A stretch of DNA of 53,726 nucleotides, taken from positions 8,453 to 62,178 of the forward strand of contig CDMY01000401.1 of NCBI GenBank assembly GCA_001179505.1. Direction: 5' to 3'. A program made the translations under genes and the position numbers. The stretch's first letter is position 1. Each line of letters begins with the position of its first letter. This document shows, in pieces, positions 42,952-53,726 of this stretch. The stretch is from Vitrella brassicaformis (lineage: Eukaryota > Sar > Vitrellaceae). The notes beneath the pieces are model-generated. The model did no database searches and was not told the DNA's origin. It saw nothing but the letters and a program-made list of their open reading frames with translations.

Positions 42952-45167
42952 ATGATGGACGGCTCCGACGAGGCCGAGCAACGTCGCCTCCGACGAGCTG
43001 TTTCCCCCCCACCAGCTACCTTTTGCCGCGTGTGGGGCCTGGAAGCGACGGAGAAGCAGCCACTCGGGAAAAGAGTATTCCCTCAGGGTCCGGGCAAGAC
43101 CCTCTCCGGCCTTCTCCTGGACCCCCACCCGACAAGAGCGCCTCCGCTGCCCGACCGCTCGCCGCGAGAGGTCGGGAAGACCAGCCGAGTAAGGCCGACA
43201 GATTGACGGGCGAGAGAGAAAGGGATGCACAAGTCGGTCGGTCAAATGATGAGCACTCTCGTTGCATGCCATGGCTGTGTTTGGGTGAGCTGCAGGTGAA
43301 AGACAGGCCGTACGCCAGCTCTCGGACGGACATCACCCTGAGCCGCGACGCCCCGACGACGAGCACCGGCCACGGCAAAAACGCCTCCGGCAAACGTCTG
43401 TGGTCGAGAAAAGCCGATTTCGGCACTCGCTACATGATGGACAACTCCAAGAACCGTCCCAAGCCCAAATATACCAAGGTCCGCGAGACAGATCGGCTCA
43501 CGAGATGCCAGTAATGATTGCAGGGAGGGCGTGGCGTCTGTGTGTGTGGGTGTCTGCTGGTTACTTGACTGCAGCATAAGGCCAACAAGAACAAGACAAC
43601 CAACCTCAAGATGGGGACGCTCATACCGGTGCGTCTGACAGTGAGATGTGGAGACAGACAATCCATCCATGTATGTTTCTCTGTAAGCAAGCTGTGCATG
43701 CATTGCGATGCGTGGTTGGTGCAGGAGAAGAAACAGGACAACTGGGAGGAAACCATACGCCAAGAGAAGTTTGACAAGGTAGGTGGGCCGAAGAGAAACG
43801 TTCATCGGTGGGCCGTCTACGAGTCTGTCATGTCCTGCCTGCAGAAACGGGATCTGCCTGCAAGCCGCCAGCATGTGCCCTACATCTTGCAAGGGGCAGC
43901 AGACTCCTCGGCATCGGCCAAGAAACCCGATCAGCAACCGAGGTCCGCCGGCACACACACACATAATGAGAGTAGCCTCCCACTGCCTCACCGGCACTCT
44001 CATCTGTGCGTGCAGCAGCAGCGGTCGCCAGCAGCAGCGACGCGGCGCCATCATGCTGGCCAAGGAGCCCGACATCCCAAAGGCCAGCCGTTTGTCGTGG
44101 AATGCCGTTGGCGGCCCGGCTGCCGCAGCTATGGAGACACAGACAATGCCCGAAATCAAGATTCCGGTGGAGGTTGAGGCCACCACGAGGCCCATTCGCC
44201 GGCCGGTGGATGAGAAGTGGGCTGGAGAGGGCAGGGCCACGACCAAAGCCGGCAGGGTCTGGCCACCACCTATGGTATGCGACAGATAAAGAGACACAGG
44301 GAGGGAGGGAGGGAGGGAGAGGGGAAGAGACATGTGTCTGTCTGTCTGGTGTCTTTCTGTCAGGTGAGTCCTCCTTCGCATGGCCCGGGGTTCCCCTGGG
44401 ATGGGCCGAATGCAAAGCCTTACGTAGGGCGACACAGACAGACCAACAGCCTCGACTCAACTCATCCATTGGGCCTGGCTGGCTCTCTGGCTTGTTGATG
44501 TGTGTGTGTGTGTGTGTGCGTGTCAGGGTTGGCCTGATTCGAAGCGTGCTTTTCAGATGAACGCCGTGTACCCCGCCTCCCTTGCTCGTAAGGAGACAGC
44601 AGACAGACAGACAGAGGAACTGACACCTCACTCTGACTGCTGTTCCTTTGGTGTGTTGGTGTTTGTGTGTGCTTCCGTCTCTAGCAACGGTCCAAGTGGC
44701 CAAACATGTGAGAAGGAAAGCCTCACCAGATCGACACACCCTTCCAGGAAGGCCTCTTCCCGTGCCTCTCCTCGTCTGTCTGTCTGTCTCACTGGCTGCA
44801 GGTGCCTGTTGGTTCGCTCACCCTTTTCGGCTCAAAGCCCCCTCACCCTGCTAAAGTGGTAACCATGACACAAATGGACATACCCACACCATGTCTCACC
44901 CCAACACACACACACACACACTTACATGGCGTGCAGCCGTTCATGAGCGATGAGGCCAACTACGCCAGCTACCTCACCACCAGCTCCCTGGCGGCCTCGG
45001 CCTCACGTGACGTCCGCAAAACGGCCGGCCTCCCCTCGTGTGCAGTGGTGAAACCCGTGGCGGGCCCGTCTCTCGGCCGCACACACGTCATTCGCCGCTC
45101 GCACGGCGTCGACATGGCCGGGGGCACGCTGCAGCATGACATCTTCTCGCACATGGTCGCTCGCTGA
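42952..45167 (+). CDS. Uncharacterised basic protein with short conserved exons
   Basis: The start at 42952 or 42955 gives MDGSDEAEQRRLRRAV. Roughly ten short exons splice in phase: VKDRPYASSRTDITL, ADFGTRYMMDNSKNRPKP, HKANKNKTTNLKMGTLIP, EKKQDNWEETIRQEKFDK, KRDLPASRQHVPYILQG, GAIMLAKEPDIPKASRLSW, GPGFPWDGPNAKPY, GWPDSKRAFQMNAVYPASLA and FMSDEANYASYLTTSSLAAS, ending SHMVAR at 45167. The string of short Pro/Tyr/Lys motifs without globular domains is reminiscent of cilium microtubule-associated proteins, but this is only a resemblance. Exon order near 44680-44870 is less certain. Confidence 0.6.
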
Positions 45168-45521
45168 CCCATCGATTCGCCAGGGGCAGAGGGCAAAAGG
45201 GAAAGGTTTGCTGGGCGGGGTAACTACCTACTGTGCTGGGCGTGACTGGCTGGTTTGTGGCTTGATGCATGTGTGTGTGTGTGAGCAATGGGGTGTGGGG
45301 AGTTGCTGTTGAGACGGTCGGCAGGTGGTCGCGAGGCTGGCTAAAGTCGCCACTCGTGTGTGTAACTAACTGGACTTTGGGACATACTGACTGACATGAC
45401 ATTTGTGTACGAGCACGAACTATCGTCAAGAATGAACTAAGTCCTCTCCTCGCACCGACAATCACATAACACGCAATAAAGGCCGGCTCATCGCCCACCC
45501 AACGACACACACACCGCGCCC
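45168..45521. other. Convergent gene gap
   Basis: 354 bp between two gene ends. An AATAAA hexamer lies at about 45474-45479 on the plus strand. Otherwise nothing is recognised. Confidence 0.5.
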
Positions 45522-48500
45522 CTAGATAAATCGGAACGTGTTCATTGTCTGCCTGAGCTCCGACTGCCGCCTCATGGCCAGCTGCCGCGTGTCGGCCAAC
45601 ACATGCGCCACCAGAGCGATGCGCGAGGCCTTGGCCGCCTGCACATCCGCTTGTGCATCCCCACCCCTCCCCCTCCCCCTCCCCTTGCCGAGGTACCTCT
45701 GAGCCTGCAGCGCCTCCAGCGCACCTTCCAACCCACCTGCACACACACACACACAACACGTGTATATGTATAAGCTTTCTTGCCTGTGCTGCTGACGACA
45801 CGCACCTTTCTGAGAGGGTGGGAGGTTTCTCTCCAGGTCGACCTGGCTGGAGAGTGTGTCCAGGAGTGGGAGCACGTTGAATGAGGGCGTGGGGAAGTGG
45901 TGGTGGGGGTTGGTGTGTGGCACCGCCGCCAGGAGGGCGCGCTGGTGGTACTCGGAGTGGGGGTGGTCGGACTTGAGAATCAGGTTGAGGAAGCTCAGTG
46001 TGTCCAAGATGCTGTCCATTCCGTCCAGCACTGTCGCTGCACGAGAAGAGGATGCGCGTGTGTGTGTGTGTGCGTGTGTGTGGTTTCTGCATCATTGCTT
46101 ACTGTCGCCCGCGAGGTTGGTCTTCATGACTTTGAGCATTCTGCCGCAATTCAGGCTCTGCTGCTCAGCATCTGCACAAACGCATTGACAGAGCGACATC
46201 CACACACACACACACACGACATGGCCTCTCGATGGAGCACAACTATCACCTGGCGGCTCCATGAGTGTGACCTCGTTCCACCAGTCCTCCCTAATGACTT
46301 TGGTGACGCCCGCAGCCACTTTGTCGAGCTTGGTCTTGGCCAGCAGCTCCAAATACAGCGACACACGGAACTCCCTGCCCACACACACAACCAACACAGA
46401 GAGAGATGGGAGCTGCGTCACATGATGTGTCTCAATCGAGTGTTCAACAGACCACTTGAACAGCCTGGCGATGTCGGCAAACGTCTTGAAGATCGACGCC
46501 CGCTCACGCGCCCCCAGGTCGCCGCTCATCGGGAGGGATTCCAGCAGCTGACGGACGGACGGACAGACGGACAGATCAGGCGAGCACGTACACAATCGTG
46601 CTTGGTGTGTGTGCATCTACCTACCATTGCGAAGTAGCCCCGTGGGTCAAATGTCCACCGATGAAAGGTCACGAAGCTGCCGGGGTACTGCCGACTCGCC
46701 AGCCGGAAATAAGGCCACGCAGCGTGCAGCAGCACATGACCTGCACACACACACACACACCCAAAAACACTGTGGATGCTGTATTTCCCCCTCTGCATTC
46801 GCCACTCACCTTTCTCGGCGAGCATTTGCTGCAAGGCGGCTGCTGCTGCTGATGCGGGGTCGTCTTCGGCGTCTGTCGGGGGGATGCGCCACTGGCGTGT
46901 GAAGATGGCCGGCGGCCGGGGGCCTTTTTCTGCCTTTTTGAGCAGCACGTAGGACGCCTTGAGGTGCAGGTTGACGAGCAGCTCGGTGGAATAACACAGA
47001 GGGAGCTGGTGCTGATATCCACACACACAGCAGGAGACAGACATCCACTCGGCCTGTATGTCTGTCTGTATGTCAGTCTGTCTGGACGTGCAGCTACCTC
47101 CTGTATCTTGTGCACCAACATGACATAGGTGATGCAGGCGAACCCCAGTGGCGTCAACTCCATGTCGCCGCCCCCATCGCTACACGCGTCATGGATTGGC
47201 AGACCGCGCAGCTTCGACATGAAGTCAGGGTGCAGCCGAAAGATCCACCGGACACACGCACGCAGCATCTCCACCACAGCTGGCGGCTCGTCCAGCTGAC
47301 ACGACTCACGGAGGAACCAGCCCTGCAGGACAGCAGGACAGAGAAGCGGCCTGTGTGGCGAGGCAAAGCATTGGCCATTGGCCTTTTCGCGTACCGTCGA
47401 CCCGACTTGTGCAAGGGGGTTGGCCACCTCGCCCGTCGCAATGCGCACAAAGTCGCTGTCCAGCTGCAGAAAATACCTCACACAGAGGAGCGAACATGCC
47501 TATGTGTGTGTTTGTGTGTGTGTGTCTCCCCTCAGCCAGACACCTACTCACTCACCAGCTGTATCCGGGCGTGTATGTTGCTGTCCTCATCCATACTCGA
47601 CCCTCCCAACTCCCGGACCTCACCTGCAGACAGACAGGCAAACGGCAGAAGGAAGGAATGACACAGAAGAAGAGCGCTTTAGCTTCAGACCGACACCAAT
47701 GATATGACTGACCATGTGTGACCTCCTCTCACCGTGCTGCATGTCCACCAGAAACGTCACTGGGGCAGACCGCTGCCCGCGGTGGATATCAAAGCGGTAC
47801 CGATACCCCGACACAGAGCCCGCACTCGCACCACTGGCGGCACCATTCATCCCTCCTCGCTGCCGCAGGCGGCGGGCAAGCTGACACAGGAGGGGCCACG
47901 CCTTCAGCTGCTGGGCTCCTGCAGAGCCTTCGAGGTGGCCGTTGACGGGGTGCTGGTCGCCAGCATCGTCAGGTGTGAACATGGCTCGGTTGAAGAGGGC
48001 GGCCGCCGCAAGATGCCCCTCGACGCGGAAGTGGAGCTGTGGGAAAGGCAGACAACACGAGAGACGTGAGACCGCTGTTTGTGTATGTGTGTGTGTTGGC
48101 CGTGCGCACCGCACCGCAGGCGACTCTTTCGACGTTGCTTCGGCCGACCGCCTGACGCGCAATGACGGCACCACTCTCTCCATCAACTGAACAAGTCAGT
48201 GACGGCAGACGGACAGTCAAGTCAACACACACATGGACGGAAGGACGACACTCAAACACTCGCACACACACTTGCCTTGCAAATGAAGGTGGCAATGGAT
48301 ATCGGCCCCACTCGGTGGGCGTCTTCCTCCTGCGGCTCGCCAGCCACCTCACCCAGCCGCTCCACCACACCTGTCAGCACCTCACACAGCCTTTCTTTCG
48401 TCGGTGCCGTCACATCCACAAGACCCGCAGACCACGGCATCTCCACCAGGGCCCACAGCACCCCCGGCAGCCCGCCAGCCACAAAGTGAGCGCGTTTCCG

Positions 48501-48983
48501 ACTGATGCGCCCGAGCACCTCCACCAGATGCCTCGCGCACACCAGCTTCGCCTCGCTGCACACATCGCGCGCTCGCATGGCGTCCATGAGCGCCATGTAC
48601 ATCTCTTTCGGCTTGCAGAGGTCGCAGCATCGGCTGGTGAAGGCTCCCAGCGGCTGCAGCTGGTCGTCCAGCGCCTGTTTGGTCAGCTGCTGTGGGGAGA
48701 GGGGTGCAGTGGCGTGACAGATGGCCGCGTACACGTCGCTCACAAGGCCTTGCAATGGCTTGCTGTCGGCAAGCCGCTCGGAGAGGTAGGCCATGAGTCG
48801 AAGGGCCCGTGCCGCCTTGTGCTGTTCATCTGGTGCTTCGTCGAGCCACACCTTGATGAGCTGGTAGGCCAGTTCGGTGTCCTTGTCGTCGCTCAGGGTC
48901 AGCAGGGCGGCCGGCAGGTGGTCTGTCGAGGACGGATCTGCCGAGGCATCTTCCTGATCTGACGCAGCTAAGGCGGCTGACAT
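45522..48983 (-). CDS. Large helical protein of unknown function, about 870 residues
   Basis: The start at 48983 gives MSAALAASDQEDASADP and a long alpha-helical exon (LAYQLIKVWLDEAPDEQHK, LCEVLTGVVERLGEVAGEP). About eleven exons follow, among them LFNRAMFTPDDAGDQHPVNG, YFLQLDSDFVRIATGE, LGFACITYVMLVHKIQE, FHRWTFDPRGYFAMV, KWSVEH, VSLYLELLAKTKLDK, LNCGRMLKVMKTNLAG and MDSILDTLSFLNLILKSD, ending RQTMNTFRFI at 45522. No catalytic motif, membrane segment or zinc finger is seen. The helical-repeat character and one LNCGxxLKVM-like stretch recall the core of ubiquitin-chain factor E4, but there is no U-box, so I do not name it. Confidence 0.6.
46741..46761 (-). repeat. TG-repeat 3' splice site (minus strand)
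   Basis: CTGCACACACAC on the plus strand is a TG run ending in CAG on the coding strand, before the exon HVLLHAAWPYFRLAS. Confidence 0.85.
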
Positions 48984-49043
48984 GGCCTCAATGCTATGAG
49001 ATGGAAAGATCTAGGCACCGCCCCTTCATCCTCTCTCTTGTAG

Positions 49044-49063
49044 AAGCTCGCGAAGAAGCTCGC
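49044..49063. promoter_or_regulatory. Duplicated AAGCTCGC motif
   Basis: Two AAGCTCGC copies at 49044-49051 and 49056-49063, 12 bp apart, followed by GCGATCGG. They lie in the 189-bp gap between two head-to-head start codons, 110-129 nt upstream of the plus-strand one. Function inferred. Confidence 0.35.
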
Positions 49064-49172
49064 GATCGGAAAAATCTGCTCTGAATCTCCTCTGCAGCAT
49101 CCTCAATCTGCATTCTTCCATCGTGCGTATGCTCCAGCGAGGCCGCCTCGGCTTTAACTTGCGAGAATCAAC

Positions 49173-51471
49173 ATGTCCGAACTCTGGATGGCTTTCCTGT
49201 CTCTGGGCGTGTCGGCCTTGTTCGGTAAGCGCAGAAACGCACACATGAAGCTTGGCTGAGTGACCACAGCAGCGCAGCGCACCAAAAGATTGGCGAAATT
49301 TGATGGCTGCGCTGTGTGTGTGTGTGTGTGTGTGTGTGTGACGCAGCCGGGTTCTCGAAAGGACTTGTTGGCATCGGCGAGGGCGTCATGTTCCATGCCA
49401 TGTAGGAGCTGCTGAATATGGACAATCTCACGCGCACACTCGCTGGCTGCTTTCATTCATGATGCCTGTTATGGATTGACTTCCCATTCTCTTCCTTCTC
49501 CTTACACACAGCTTCGCCACGATCACCCTGTTCTGGCCTCAAATGGGGACCTCAAGCACCATACAGGTGAACCGTCGGACGACAGAAAGAGCCTCCTCAC
49601 TCTCTCTTCCTCCCACTGTGTGAGTCGTGTGTGTGGTGCTCTGCGGTCGATTCATTCATTCAGTTGCGTGTGGGTGCCCTGGGTTTCAGCACCTGGTTCA
49701 GCAACACGATGGTGGTAGGCTTCGAGTGGCAGGCCTGCCGGCGGTACTGGAAGGCGGGCCTCGTCTTCGGCATCGGCTGCATAACCAACATCCTCGGCGC
49801 CTGGCTCCTCACCTCACTCCCCACAGACCTCATCTCTACCGCACTCGGATGGCTCTTTGTCATGTTCGCTCTGTGGTGCGCCACCCAGGACGTCAAACGA
49901 CACCTTAGGCGCGACACCGGGTTGGGCGAGAATGAGGCCACCAACAGGGAGGGCAAGGGATCGGGAGAGGGCGAGGGAGAGGGAGAGGGAGACGAAGCGG
50001 CCAGCACTGTTCCGCCCGCTGTGTATGGCAACAAGGAAGACAGCAGTGGAGAGCCGTCCGGGTCAGCCGGGAGGGACGGGCAGCATCAGCAGGAGCAGCG
50101 GCAGTCGAGCAATGGTGGCGGTGAGGCGCCAATCACCCTGTCGCGATGCTTACTCCTGGAGGTCTTCGGAGCAGGTCAGTGAGCCCTGGCCACCCAGCCA
50201 GCCACCCACCCAATCATGCACTCCTGTCCACACGGGTCCATCTGATATGCATGTGCTGTGTGCTGCATCCCTCACATAGGTGCTGTGACGGGCATCTGTC
50301 TGGGCAGCGTCGGTGTGGGTGCCCCCGCCCTGGTCTACTTCACCCTTCGCCGCTGGCCCAAGTCCTTCATGCGTGCCGTCTTCTGCATGGCGTGCAGCAT
50401 GGAACTGCTCGTCAGAAACGCTACATACGCCGTCATCGGCATGCACCAGCTCGACTACTGGCCGCAGTATCTGGTGGTCCTCGGGGCACTCCTATCGGCC
50501 GTCTTCATTGGGGGCGCACTCACACACGTCGTCAACACAGAAATGTGTGTAGCCAAGGAAGGGGCGCGGAAAGACTTCGTGAGTGACGGTTGCGTGTGTC
50601 TGTGTGTCAGGTGCAATCGGTTTCTGAATGCGATCCTGTGGCTGTCGTCTCTCCAGCTGCTCGGCCTTTACGAAGGCGACACGCACAGGTATGCAATCAC
50701 ACATCCAACAATGAGCAGTGAGAGGAGTCCATACAGCCCTCTGCGCCCGTGTGTGTGTGTGTGTGTGTGTATGTCAACCACCAGCCTGGCAGCTCTAGTC
50801 GGCACGGCCGTGTGGTGCATGGGTGTGGGCCTGTGGGTGCTGTCGATGAAGACCTCACTCTGCCACTTCATCGTCCGCAGCAGCAAGCCGTCGTCGTCGA
50901 GCATTCACGACACCCTCGACGAGTCAGACGGCATCTCCACCGGCCCAGAGCCGGCGCTCTTCTCCCCTCTGCACACGCCCCGCCACACCGCTGTGCCGCC
51001 GCCATCGGCGTCACAGCAGCACCCGGCAGATGTGCGGCTGGACATCGGCACCAACAGCAACCCCGAAAAGACCAACGACATGACATTGCTGCTGAGGCGC
51101 GCTCGCAGAGTGCAGCCGGCACCGCTGACCCCGTCTCTGCGGCCGTATTTGCCGAGTACTGGTGGTGTGAACAGCAGTAACAAAACTGTTCAGGGGTCCT
51201 TGGTTCGTCTGCGCAGCCCTTCTGATGAAGGTGAGGACGACGCGCAGCACCGGGGGGAGTGGGTTGGGGAGGGGTCGGGGCTCGGCATTGCAGACAAGAC
51301 GGAGATGCTCGAGCGCATCGACAGCCCAAGGTGACGCGCGTGAAGGGAGGGAAGCCTCAAGTATGTGTTGTGTATGTGCCATCCTCTGTGTGTGGATGCA
51401 GCCGCGAGTCGACGTCACATGACAGCCATGCGAGCGAAGAGGGGGCGCCGGGGGAGGCCGCCACGGCCTGA
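49173..51471 (+). CDS. TauE/SafE-family membrane transporter
   Basis: Multi-pass membrane protein of the TauE/SafE (sulfite/organosulfonate exporter) family. The start at 49173 gives a first helix MSELWMAFLSLGVSALF that joins across an intron to AGFSKGLVGIGEGVMFHAM, the family's repeat signature. Further helices: FATITLFWPQMGTSS, YWKAGLVFGIGCITNILGAW, LISTALGWLFVMFALW. A charged cytosolic loop with Gly-Glu repeats (about 49960-50000) separates the two halves. The second half repeats the signature as GAVTGICLGSVGVGAPALVY, then LVVLGALLSAVFIGGALTH and LVGTAVWCMGVGLWVLSM. A long hydrophilic tail of about 170 residues ends at 51471. About eight exons, all in phase. Substrate unknown; eukaryotic members are poorly characterised. 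Confidence 0.8.
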
Positions 51472-52010
51472 TCGACCGGAGAGAGAACCTGGGGCTTTTT
51501 TCTGTCACTTTTTGTGTGTGCTTTGTTGTGCTGTCCGCAAACTTGTTGGTCTTTTGTAAAAAGGGAAGGGGGGCCGGGCCTGGTGTCCTGTCCTGTCGAC
51601 GATTGGTTGATTTGATGATCGAGCTCACGCCACGCACTCGTTGGTGTCTTGTAAAATGGGGATGGGGGCGAAAGGAAAGGCAGGGACGGAGCGGGGGGTG
51701 GGAAGACACAGTGTGGGCACACACTGTATCTATGCCCTGTACGTTTGTATGTGTATACGTGACGGTCTTTTGATAAACATCGGCTGTGTTAACGCTGACG
51801 CCCACCTTCGTGTTGAGTTGGTCGCATGTGAGCACTCCGAGACAGTCTAAACGGTTCCGCTCGACTGTTGTAGGCAGCCAGCTTGTGTGTTGTGTGGACC
51901 CTTCGTGGACGGACATGCAGTGGGTGGCGTGCCTCAGTCATCGGAGGCGTTTTTGGTCAAGCAATCTGTCTACTGCGCGCAGCTTGGGTGGGCGTCTTAG
52001 CTGTAGGGCC

Positions 52011-52042
<32 letters not shown>

Positions 52043-52043
52043 G
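52011..52043 (+). repeat. CAGA repeat
   Basis: About eight uninterrupted CAGA units in intergenic DNA. Confidence 0.95.
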
Positions 52044-52151
52044 GTGCACACGTGGTCGCTTGCCTACTGGCAGCGGAGAGAGGGGGAGAGAGAGAGAGAG
52101 AGAGAGGGAGAGCTTACCATTTTGTGTGAGAGAGTCAGTGGAGTCAGTGAC

Positions 52152-52187
52152 CGGTAGCTAGCTGCGCAGCTAGTCGGCGCACTACCG
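52152..52187. repeat. Nested palindrome, possible hairpin
   Basis: CTAGCTGCGCAGCTAG at 52158-52173 is a perfect 16-bp palindrome. It is flanked by CGGTAG (52152-52157) and its inverse CTACCG (52182-52187), so a two-part stem could form. No tRNA or terminator signature accompanies it. Confidence 0.7.
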
Positions 52188-52751
52188 ACCTACCTGCCGG
52201 CCAGCCCCTGTTCTGTAATTCCTGCAGTCGTGCATGCGTGACTCGTTTTCCCTGACCTGACCGTGATCGATGCGACGGTCACCAATTAATCAGCCAGCCA
52301 GCACCATTTTATGTATGTGTGTAATGCGTACCTGCAGTGTAGTGTACTGTAGTAGCCACAAACAAGCTTGGCAGGTAGGGTGTGTGTTGCGACATTGAAT
52401 TTTTCACTACTTGAATGGATCAGATCGATTCAACAGGTGACTGTGCGTCCCGCGCATGGCCTGTCCGCTGCTCTCATAACGATGTATGATGCGATGGATG
52501 AGATTGGCACAGAATCTCTAACACCTAAGGACAGCTGGACCGAACCAACGGACGAACACGGCCCGGAAGGGCAACACACACATGAAATGCACGTTGACCT
52601 GACGAGAGTGCTCACGTCTCGCCCGCACCACCCAAGAACCTGCAACAAAGGCGCCCATCGGACACACAGCACAGCACGGCCAGAGACACGACGGTCGTCC
52701 CCCTTGTCGTGCCAGTTTGTGTGTGTTTCTGGCTTCTTACCCCAGTGCGCT

Positions 52752-53726
52752 CTAGAGCGCTTTGATCTCCGCCTGCCTCTTGGCTGACCGCTCCTCCCAT
52801 GTCATGATGCAGCAGCAACACACATCACACCAACACGCAGAGAGAGAGACACATCGCTGCTGTCCATCTCTGCGTTCGTCAACTGAATGGCTGACCTCTG
52901 TCCTCGCACTGCAGCCGCAGGGCCTCCAGTGCCGCCGATGTGCTGTCGAATATTCCCCTCTCCTTGTCAAGCTCGTTGTCGGCCTTGATGATGGCCGAGG
53001 TGCACTCCTTGATCTCGTTGCGCCAATTGTCGATGTCCGTCTGGCGGCCGGCCATGTCTGCCAGCGTCTCCTTCCTGTACTCGACGAAATCTCTCTGCTC
53101 AGCTTCCTCCGCCTGCATATGGCGCACAGAGTCCTATCGTATGCAGTTTTTGTGGGTTCGTGCTGGCTGACGCGTTTGGTGTCTTTGTTTGTTTTGATGA
53201 AGTTGTCTCGGATTGTCTCGAGCACTTCGATGACGCTCGAGCCAGCACCTTGGCTGCCTGAAGCACGAAGCACACAAAGGAGACATACATGTGTACGCAG
53301 CTGATGGTGACCCACCAACCAACCTGTGTATGGTTCGCTGAACAGGGACTTGCAGTGTGAGGCGTCGACGCTCATGCCAAGTTGAGCCAGCACACCGGCC
53401 TGCAGGCACACATCACATGCACAGGTACAGTCTTTCTTTGCTCGCAGACGTCTCTCTGTCAGTCACCTTTGCAGCTGTCTTGTAGAATTGGCTGAGCACG
53501 TCCATGGCCTCGTGCACAGCGTCGGCAGCCTTCCTGGCGTCTGAACAAGGGAAACAAGAGAGAGAGTTGACGGACGTTCTCTTTTGGTGTGTGCATGCGA
53601 CGATCGCATGTGACCAGCGATCGTGTTTGCGTTTGTGACTCGGCTCTGGTTGCGCAGGTCAGCCGCCACAACCAGCGAAGTCTGAAAGCATTCCGGCGGA
53701 TTGCATCGAGACATGAATGTTGGGGG
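52752..53726 (-). CDS. Coiled-coil protein, dinoflagellate-type family, partial
   Basis: Only the C-terminal exons are in the window; the gene continues past the right edge. In coding order: DARKAADAVHEAMDVLSQFYK, AGVLAQLGMSVDASH, GSSVIEVLETIRDNFIKT, EEAEQRDFVEYRKETLADM, WRNEIKECTSAIIKADNELDKE and ALEALRLQCED, then WEERSAKRQAEIKAL before a stop near 52752. The combination of an 'LxxFYxKA' segment, a 'GSxVIxVLExI' segment, an acidic coiled coil and the terminal 'WEERxAKRxxEIxAL' matches, from memory, a coiled-coil family abundant in dinoflagellates and related algae. Function is unknown. The splice leading to the final exon could not be fixed; no acceptor keeps both sides exactly in phase. Confidence 0.6.

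Larger units (their letters stand above)
51472..52751. other. Convergent intergenic region
   Basis: 1.3 kb between two gene ends. It holds a CAGA run (52011-52043), an AG run (about 52079-52108) and a stem-loop-forming palindrome (52152-52187). No coding signal was found. Confidence 0.55.

Noticed and set aside
45522-48983. Naming the large helical gene as ubiquitin factor E4
   Set aside because: Only one short stretch (LNCGRMLKVM) is suggestive and the U-box is absent; the rest does not match what I know of the family.
1-53726. CRISPR array, tRNA, rRNA, transposon or viral gene
   Set aside because: The repeats are simple tetranucleotide, TG/CA and coding repeats without regular spacers. 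No cloverleaf with A and B boxes, no transposase motif and no terminal inverted repeats were seen.

Overview
The window is nuclear DNA of a GC-rich, gene-dense eukaryote. Nearly every gene is split by short introns (mostly about 70-110 nt) with GT..AG ends, and many 3' splice sites follow a long TG repeat instead of a pyrimidine tract. Exon phases join cleanly across these introns for most genes, so I read genes by splicing open frames. The gene content (a dinoflagellate-type coiled-coil protein, cathepsin C-like protease, CCCH fingers, disordered low-complexity proteins), compactness and intron style suggest a free-living alveolate alga, most like a chromerid such as Vitrella brassicaformis. 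That assignment is inference. I see no tRNA, rRNA, CRISPR array, transposase or viral gene.

Layout. 1-0.5 kb: a poorly supported minus-strand coding remnant. 0.8-5.4 kb (+): a protein-kinase-like gene, then an EF-hand/coiled-coil coding region broken by several frame changes. 5.6-8.4 kb (-): a cathepsin C (dipeptidyl peptidase 1)-like gene that loses its His/Asn catalytic half and joins in phase to an unrelated C-terminal segment. 9.5-11.7 kb (+): an SVOP-like major facilitator transporter with an in-frame TGA. 12.0-13.8 kb (-): DPH7, the WD40 diphthine methylesterase. 14.2-16.1 kb (+): a three-finger CCCH protein. 17.0-22.2 kb (-): a very large protein with dozens of Thr-rich repeats and a CUE-like domain. 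22.6-24.9 kb (+): an inositol polyphosphate 5-phosphatase. 25.3-27.1 kb (-): an F-box/LRR-like protein. 27.1-36.1 kb (+): the inner-ring nucleoporin NUP155. 37.4-38.9 kb (-), 39.4-42.0 kb (+), 43.0-45.2 kb (+) and 45.5-49.0 kb (-): four genes I cannot name. 49.2-51.5 kb (+): a TauE/SafE-type membrane transporter. 52.8 kb to the edge (-): a coiled-coil protein cut by the window end.

From 5.6 kb onward strand mostly alternates gene by gene, giving six head-to-head pairs; the F-box and NUP155 start codons are only 22 bp apart. Four head-to-head intervals carry an AAGCTCGC/GCGAGCTT motif near starts. The genes do not form one pathway; they are a mix of housekeeping (NUP155, DPH7, phosphoinositide phosphatase, transporters) and lineage-specific proteins. 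The most unusual items are the chimeric cathepsin C gene, the Thr-repeat/CUE protein, the in-frame TGA in the transporter, the TG-repeat 3' splice sites and the concentration of frame breaks in the first 5.4 kb.
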